Below are positions 3,701-7,302 of a stretch of 7,302 nucleotides of DNA, piece by piece. Both the position numbers and the translations under genes were made by a program. Position 1 is the stretch's first letter. Every line of letters begins with the position of its first letter. Origin of the DNA: Acidobacteriota bacterium (GTDB lineage Bacteria > Acidobacteriota > Terriglobia > Bryobacterales > Bryobacteraceae); contig JAFDVT010000346.1 in the NCBI GenBank assembly GCA_018268875.1, positions 1-7,302 on the forward strand, read 5' to 3'. Under the pieces are notes generated by a model. That model saw only the letters and a program-made list of their open reading frames with translations, did not search any database and was not told the origin of the DNA.

Positions 3701-4435
3701 TTAGTGTTCGCCTTCCATCGCACTCGACACGTAGATCATGGTCATCAGCGTGAAGATGTAGGCCTGGAGGAAGGAAACGAACACGTGCAGGCCCATGAAC
3801 ACGGCCGGCACCAGAACATACGTCAAACCGAGGAAGGCGATGGTCACCTGCTCGCCGGCGAACATGTTCGCGTACAGACGAACAGTGAGCGACAGGGGGC
3901 GGGCCAGGTGGCTGACGATTTCGATCGGCAGCATGATCGGCGCCATCACCGGGATGGGACCCAAAAAGTGCGCGCCGTAATGAATCGGACCCTGCTTCTT
4001 CAAGCCCAGCCAGTTATAGAAGATAAAGGTGGCGAGCGCACAGCCCAGCGGCACCGGCGGGAACATCGTCGGCGATTCAAAGCCGGGAACGATTCCGATC
4101 AGGTTGCAGAACAGGACGAACAGGAAGAGCGTACCGAAGAACGGCACCAGGCCGCCGCCATGATGGATGCCCACTTCATCGGTCTGCCCGCGCAGGAACG
4201 TGTACAGGGATTCGAGCAAGTGTTGGATCTTGCTGGGCGCCTGGACCGAGAAACCAGCCCGCACCAAGCCGAACACGATCAGCATCAGAACGAAAACCAA
4301 CAATTGCATCGCCTGGAAGTTGTTCCAAGGGCGAGCGGGATTGTCGGCGTGCTGGCCAAAGGCCGAAAGAATTGCGTTGGCGGGTCCTGCGAGGAACTGA
4401 TTCAGGAACGCGGTGATCCAAAGTTCGTGGTGCAT
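3701..4435 (-). CDS. atpB: ATP synthase F0 subunit a
   Basis: The static membrane subunit that provides the ion half-channels next to the c ring. The 244-residue product has the expected multi-helix layout, with hydrophobic segments near 43-60, 98-118, 130-145, 160-175, 196-218 and 222-240. The essential arginine is Arg186 in SLTVRLYANMFAGE. Other family landmarks are FFGTLFLFVLFCNLIGIVPG (99-118), Glu172 in LPIEIVSHLARPLSL, and Gln224 in FLQAYIFTLMTMIYV. It lies 26 nt after atpI and 140 nt before atpE in the same direction, the classical order. No strong Shine-Dalgarno is visible before the ATG at 4435. The start fits the family's N-terminus, with a histidine-rich MHHELWIT opening. Confidence 0.98.
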   Translation of the reverse strand: MHHELWITAFLNQFLAGPANAILSAFGQHADNPARPWNNFQAMQLLVFVLMLIVFGLVRAGFSVQAPSKIQHLLESLYTFLRGQTDEVGIHHGGGLVPFFGTLFLFVLFCNLIGIVPGFESPTMFPPVPLGCALATFIFYNWLGLKKQGPIHYGAHFLGPIPVMAPIMLPIEIVSHLARPLSLTVRLYANMFAGEQVTIAFLGLTYVLVPAVFMGLHVFVSFLQAYIFTLMTMIYVSSAMEGEH

Positions 4436-4461
4436 TTGCAGAGTGCGTACGGGCTGAAAGC

Positions 4462-4845
4462 TTATGAAGACGGCGACGTCACGAGTTCATATACGATTTC
4501 GGCCAAAACTGCCGCAACCGCCGTAGCCAAACCCGCAAACACGGGCCAGGGACTCATGCCGGTAGCTCTTATCATACCAAACACCGATCCGCCGATGATC
4601 AGGTAGCGGAAGACGAGTCCAAAGGCTTGTCCTCGCGCGGAGGTCTGGGTATCGGGACCGAGCGAGTTCACGAACCGTTTGATGAGAGTGAAACTCAGGT
4701 AGGCGAGCAGGGATCCACAGGCGAAGGCCATGGCGTCTCTCGCCGTGTAAAGCAAGCCGCAGGCGATGGTGCCGGAGACGCCGGCGATTGCGAAGAACCG
4801 GTCGATTCGGCGCAACGCGTTCCGGTAAAACGCCGCGTCGTTCAT
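4462..4845 (-). CDS. atpI: ATP synthase-associated protein I (AtpI-like)
   Basis: A 127-residue membrane protein with four predicted helices (about 16-35, 37-55, 75-94 and 98-121) and a basic N-terminus (RNALRRIDRF). Size, topology and position directly before atpB fit the ATP synthase I family, whose members assist assembly of the c ring or supply Mg2+/Ca2+. Sequence similarity in this family is low, so the call leans on context. The ATG follows the atpZ stop without a gap (TAAATG). CAGGA inside the end of atpZ (4850-4854) acts as ribosome binding site, so translation is coupled. Confidence 0.78.
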   Translation of the reverse strand: MNDAAFYRNALRRIDRFFAIAGVSGTIACGLLYTARDAMAFACGSLLAYLSFTLIKRFVNSLGPDTQTSARGQAFGLVFRYLIIGGSVFGMIRATGMSPWPVFAGLATAVAAVLAEIVYELVTSPSS

Positions 4846-5067
4846 TTATTCCTGCGTGTCCCGCAGCAAATCGCGGATGAGGTTGACGAAGCCGGCCACC
4901 ACGCCGATCACCAGAAAGACGATCTGCAGAAAGCGCGTATTCAGCCATTTGTCGAGGCCGTAGCCGATGAGCCATCCGACAAACACGCACGCGGGAAGAA
5001 TCGTCGCCAGGCTGAGGTAATGCGCGACCTGGGCGAGCACCGGCAAGTCTTTGCGAGGACGTGGCAT
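4846..5067 (-). CDS. atpZ: AtpZ/AtpQ-like F0F1-ATPase accessory membrane protein
   Basis: A 73-residue protein with two membrane helices (about 16-36 and 46-66) and the family signature GYGLDKWL at 35-42, ending in VNLIRDLLRDTQE. This matches the small 'ATPase gene 1' proteins that precede atpI in many bacteria and pair with it in Mg2+ uptake or complex assembly. The start at 5067 (MPRPRKDLPVLAQ) is chosen because upstream in-frame ATGs at 5094 and 5148 add a non-membrane extension that the family lacks, and the one at 5148 would collide with the divergent receptor start. It is the first gene of the operon. No Shine-Dalgarno or clear promoter is seen in the 79-nt divergent gap. Confidence 0.8.
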   Translation of the reverse strand: MPRPRKDLPVLAQVAHYLSLATILPACVFVGWLIGYGLDKWLNTRFLQIVFLVIGVVAGFVNLIRDLLRDTQE

Positions 5068-5146
5068 CGGTCTGTAGACAGTATCGCACCACATCGTGAA
5101 ATTTCTGATATCGTGGTCACGCCCGCAGGGGTCTTTAAACAACGAC
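5068..5146. promoter_or_regulatory. Divergent promoter region between atpZ and the TonB-dependent receptor
   Basis: These 79 nt must hold the starts of both transcripts unless transcription enters from elsewhere. GATACT (minus strand, 5080-5085) could be a -10 box for atpZ, but no good -35 box lies 16-18 nt away. For the receptor, AGGGG (5127-5131) lies 15 nt before the ATG, rather far. A 5-bp dyad ACCAC/GTGGT brackets the centre. No firm promoter can be assigned. Confidence 0.35.
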
Positions 5147-7302
5147 ATGTCAAGGTTCAAGTTCGCATTAGCGGCTCTGCTCGCCGCTTGCATCATGTTT
5201 GGGCAGACGACTGCTCAATTGAACGGAACGGTCAGCGACAAGAGTGGTGCCGCCGTCCCGAGTGCTGAAGTTACCGCCATCAACGTCGACACGAAGGTGG
5301 AGCGCAAGGTTACGACCAATGAGGATGGGTCTTTTACGATCCCCTTTCTTGCGCCCGGCAACTATCGCGTTGTCATACAAAAACAGGGTTTCCGTACGGT
5401 CAATCAGGAAAACGTCCGTCTTGAAGTCAATCAGGTTGCGCGCGTCGATAGCAGCCTGGAAGTCGGCCAGGTGAGCGAATCGGTCAACGTAACCGAGAAG
5501 CCTCCGGCGATTGAATCGGAAAGCTCGTCCATCGGCCAGGTTGTGGAAACCAAGGCCATCCAGGACTTGCCGCTCAACGGACGCAATTTCGTCCAACTCG
5601 CGATTCTCGGCCCTGGCGTCACGGGCGTCGGCTTCAGTTCCAAAGGCACGATCATGAGCGGTTCCCGTCCCGACGACTTGCGGCCGGGTTCGGAAATCTT
5701 TGCCAACGGCAATCGCGAAGGCTCCAACAACTTTCTGATGGACGGCAGCGACAACAACGACCGTCTGACCTTGAGCATCGTGCTGCGGCCCTCGGTCGAA
5801 GCGGTGCGCGAATTCAAGATCCAAACCAACATGTTCACCGCCGAACAAGGCCGCAACTCCGGCGCGACGGTGAACGTATTGACCAAGTCCGGATCGAATG
5901 AATGGCACGGCAGCGCCTACGAGTTTCTGCGCAACGACAAGATGGACGCGCGGAATTATTTCGCAAATCCGACGCAGCCCAAGCCGACCTTCCGGCAAAA
6001 CCAGTTCGGCGCAAGCTTCGGCGGCAAAGTGGTGCCCAACAAGCTGTTCTTTTTCACGAACTATGAAGGCTTCCGGCGCCGCCTGGAACGCGTGTTCCTG
6101 AACACGGTTCCGACGATGGAAACCCGCGTCGGTAATTTTTCCGGCGTGCGCGACATCTTCGATCCGCTCACCACCCGCGCGGACAGCACCACGGCGTCCG
6201 GTTACCGCCGCGATCCCTTCCCTGGCCGCATCATTCCCACCAACCGCCTGGATTCGGTGATGGGCAAGTTCGCCCTGCTGTACCCGGCGCCCCAGCGCGC
6301 GGGCCTGGTGAACAACCAGACCACCAACCCCAAAGAAGCCCAGCAGTGGGATCAGGGCGATGGCCGCCTGGACTGGAACTGGAACGAAAAGAACACCGTG
6401 TACGGCCGGTTTTCGAGGCAGGACACGGTCACCACGCGTCCGTCGACGTTCCCCAATGTTGTGGGCGTGCCCGGCGCTTCGGGTCCCGTAGGCCTGGGCA
6501 ACGAAGATACGTTTGCGGGCGATTCGAAGCTCAACACCTATAACGCGAACCTGAGTTGGATTCGCACGTTCACGCCGACGCTCGTGATGGAAGCTCGCAT
6601 GGGCTTTTCGCGCTTCAATTTGACCTTCCTGCAGGAAGGCGCGACGCCCGGCTCGCGGCTTGGCGAGAAAGCGGGCATCAAGGGCTCCAACCAAGGCCAG
6701 AACTCCGATGGCTTGCCGATCTTCAGCCCATCCGGCTACACCGGCATCGGCCAGACGCGCTCGCTGCCGATTTACCGCATCCAGAACACCTTCCATCCCA
6801 CCGCCAACCTCACCAAGCTGACGGGCAAGCACACCATCAAGGGCGGCTTTGAAACGCGCCGCCGCCAGGTGACCCAGTTCCAGACCAACCGCGGCAACGG
6901 ACGCTTCAACTTCGGCCGTACCTTCACGGACGATCCGAACAACACCGCAAGCACCGGCGACGCCATGGCGGCTCTGCTGCTTGGCACGGCCAGCACCATC
7001 GAACAGGACTTTACACTCGTGTTCCCCGGCATGCGCTTCTGGGAATTCGGCACCTATATCCAGGACGACTGGAAAGTGACCGACCGCCTCACGCTGAATA
7101 TCGGCATCCGCTACGAGCTCGATACGCCGGTGATGGAAGTGGCCAACCGCATCTCGAATTTCGACGTCGCCACCGGCAAGCTGTTGATCGCCGGGTTCAA
7201 CTCCGACCGCCATACGAACATCAAAGCCGACCGCAACAATTGGGCGCCGCGCTTCGGGTTCGCGTACCGCTTGAGCAACAAGACCGTGCTGCGCGGCGGC
7301 GC
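5147..7302 (+). CDS. TonB-dependent receptor, Oar-like, with carboxypeptidase-regulatory-like domain (3' end outside window)
   Basis: An outer-membrane beta-barrel receptor of the large acidobacterial Oar-like class. 718 codons are visible without a stop; such proteins usually run to about 1000-1200 residues, so the C-terminal barrel strands are missing. Order: signal peptide (1-23, cleavage near TTA-QLN), CarboxypepD_reg/Ig-like domain (24-110, with NEDGSFTIPFLAPGNYRVVI), plug domain from about 120 (LPLNGRNF at 141-148, NNFLMDGSDNND at 194-205, a SGA..NV.TKSGSN segment at 238-251), then barrel strands (FFFTNYEGFR at 301-310, YIQDDWKVTDRLTLNIGIRYE from 637). Substrates of this class are mostly unknown; complex glycans or large polymers are commonly supposed. 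No SusD partner is in the window. The ATG is chosen for the signal peptide that follows it. An open frame on the opposite strand across this gene is a shadow. Confidence 0.94.
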   Translation, partial: MSRFKFALAALLAACIMFGQTTAQLNGTVSDKSGAAVPSAEVTAINVDTKVERKVTTNEDGSFTIPFLAPGNYRVVIQKQGFRTVNQENVRLEVNQVARVDSSLEVGQVSESVNVTEKPPAIESESSSIGQVVETKAIQDLPLNGRNFVQLAILGPGVTGVGFSSKGTIMSGSRPDDLRPGSEIFANGNREGSNNFLMDGSDNNDRLTLSIVLRPSVEAVREFKIQTNMFTAEQGRNSGATVNVLTKSGSNEWHGSAYEFLRNDKMDARNYFANPTQPKPTFRQNQFGASFGGKVVPNKLFFFTNYEGFRRRLERVFLNTVPTMETRVGNFSGVRDIFDPLTTRADSTTASGYRRDPFPGRIIPTNRLDSVMGKFALLYPAPQRAGLVNNQTTNPKEAQQWDQGDGRLDWNWNEKNTVYGRFSRQDTVTTRPSTFPNVVGVPGASGPVGLGNEDTFAGDSKLNTYNANLSWIRTFTPTLVMEARMGFSRFNLTFLQEGATPGSRLGEKAGIKGSNQGQNSDGLPIFSPSGYTGIGQTRSLPIYRIQNTFHPTANLTKLTGKHTIKGGFETRRRQVTQFQTNRGNGRFNFGRTFTDDPNNTASTGDAMAALLLGTASTIEQDFTLVFPGMRFWEFGTYIQDDWKVTDRLTLNIGIRYELDTPVMEVANRISNFDVATGKLLIAGFNSDRHTNIKADRNNWAPRFGFAYRLSNKTVLRGG

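Noticed and set aside
2820..4606. Long plus-strand frames opposite the aldolase and ATP synthase genes.
   Set aside because: They are shadows of well-recognised minus-strand genes. Their translations are rich in Arg, His, Gln and Glu and have no domain signature.
5168..7213. 681-codon minus-strand open frame opposite the receptor gene.
   Set aside because: The plus strand encodes a clear TonB-dependent receptor in one unbroken frame. The antisense frame is low-complexity, rich in Arg, Gly, Ala and Val, with no recognisable domain.

Overview
The window looks like chromosomal DNA of an acidobacterium, probably of the Solibacter/Bryobacter type. This is judged from protein style, not from any search. 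The supporting features are a large Oar-like TonB-dependent receptor with an N-terminal carboxypeptidase-regulatory-like domain and the LPLNGRNF plug signature, a BlaI repressor coupled to an M56 metallopeptidase, a small secreted protein of a kind I associate with acidobacteria, and a moderately high GC content.

Layout. (1) Positions 1-483, minus strand: a BlaI/MecI-family repressor whose stop codon overlaps the start of an M56 (BlaR1-like) membrane peptidase that runs off the left edge. Its promoter and operator-like dyads lie directly before the start codon. (2) 484-774: divergent control region with a 34-bp near-perfect dyad and an ECF-like promoter candidate. (3) 775-1101, plus: small secreted protein, followed by a clear hairpin terminator. 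(4) 1102-1458: gene-free leader with a possible promoter, a dyad and a second terminator-like hairpin. (5) 1459-2036, plus: five tandem copies of a 22-codon gene, each with its own ATG and the same TAG stop. Four have a clear purine-rich ribosome binding site and the fifth a weak one. This is the most unusual part of the window. (6) 2256-3140, minus: an aldolase of the DapA/NanA/HOGA superfamily that lacks the arginine of true dihydrodipicolinate synthase. (7) 3255-5067, minus: the membrane part of an F-type ATP synthase in the order atpZ-atpI-atpB-atpE, closed by a stem-loop terminator. No atpF or F1 gene follows. (8) 5147 to the right edge, plus: TonB-dependent receptor, divergent from the ATP synthase genes and incomplete.

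How it fits together. The ATP synthase block is a conventional F0 operon split from F1. BlaI and M56 form a sense-and-derepress pair. The peptide array stands apart. Its short peptides have a lysine-rich start, an acidic glycine-rich middle and an invariant GIKITWGT end. The copies differ partly by synonymous changes while the spacers have diverged strongly, so selection appears to act on the peptide. No modifying enzyme or exporter is visible in the window, so its function (modified-peptide precursor, signal or other) remains open.
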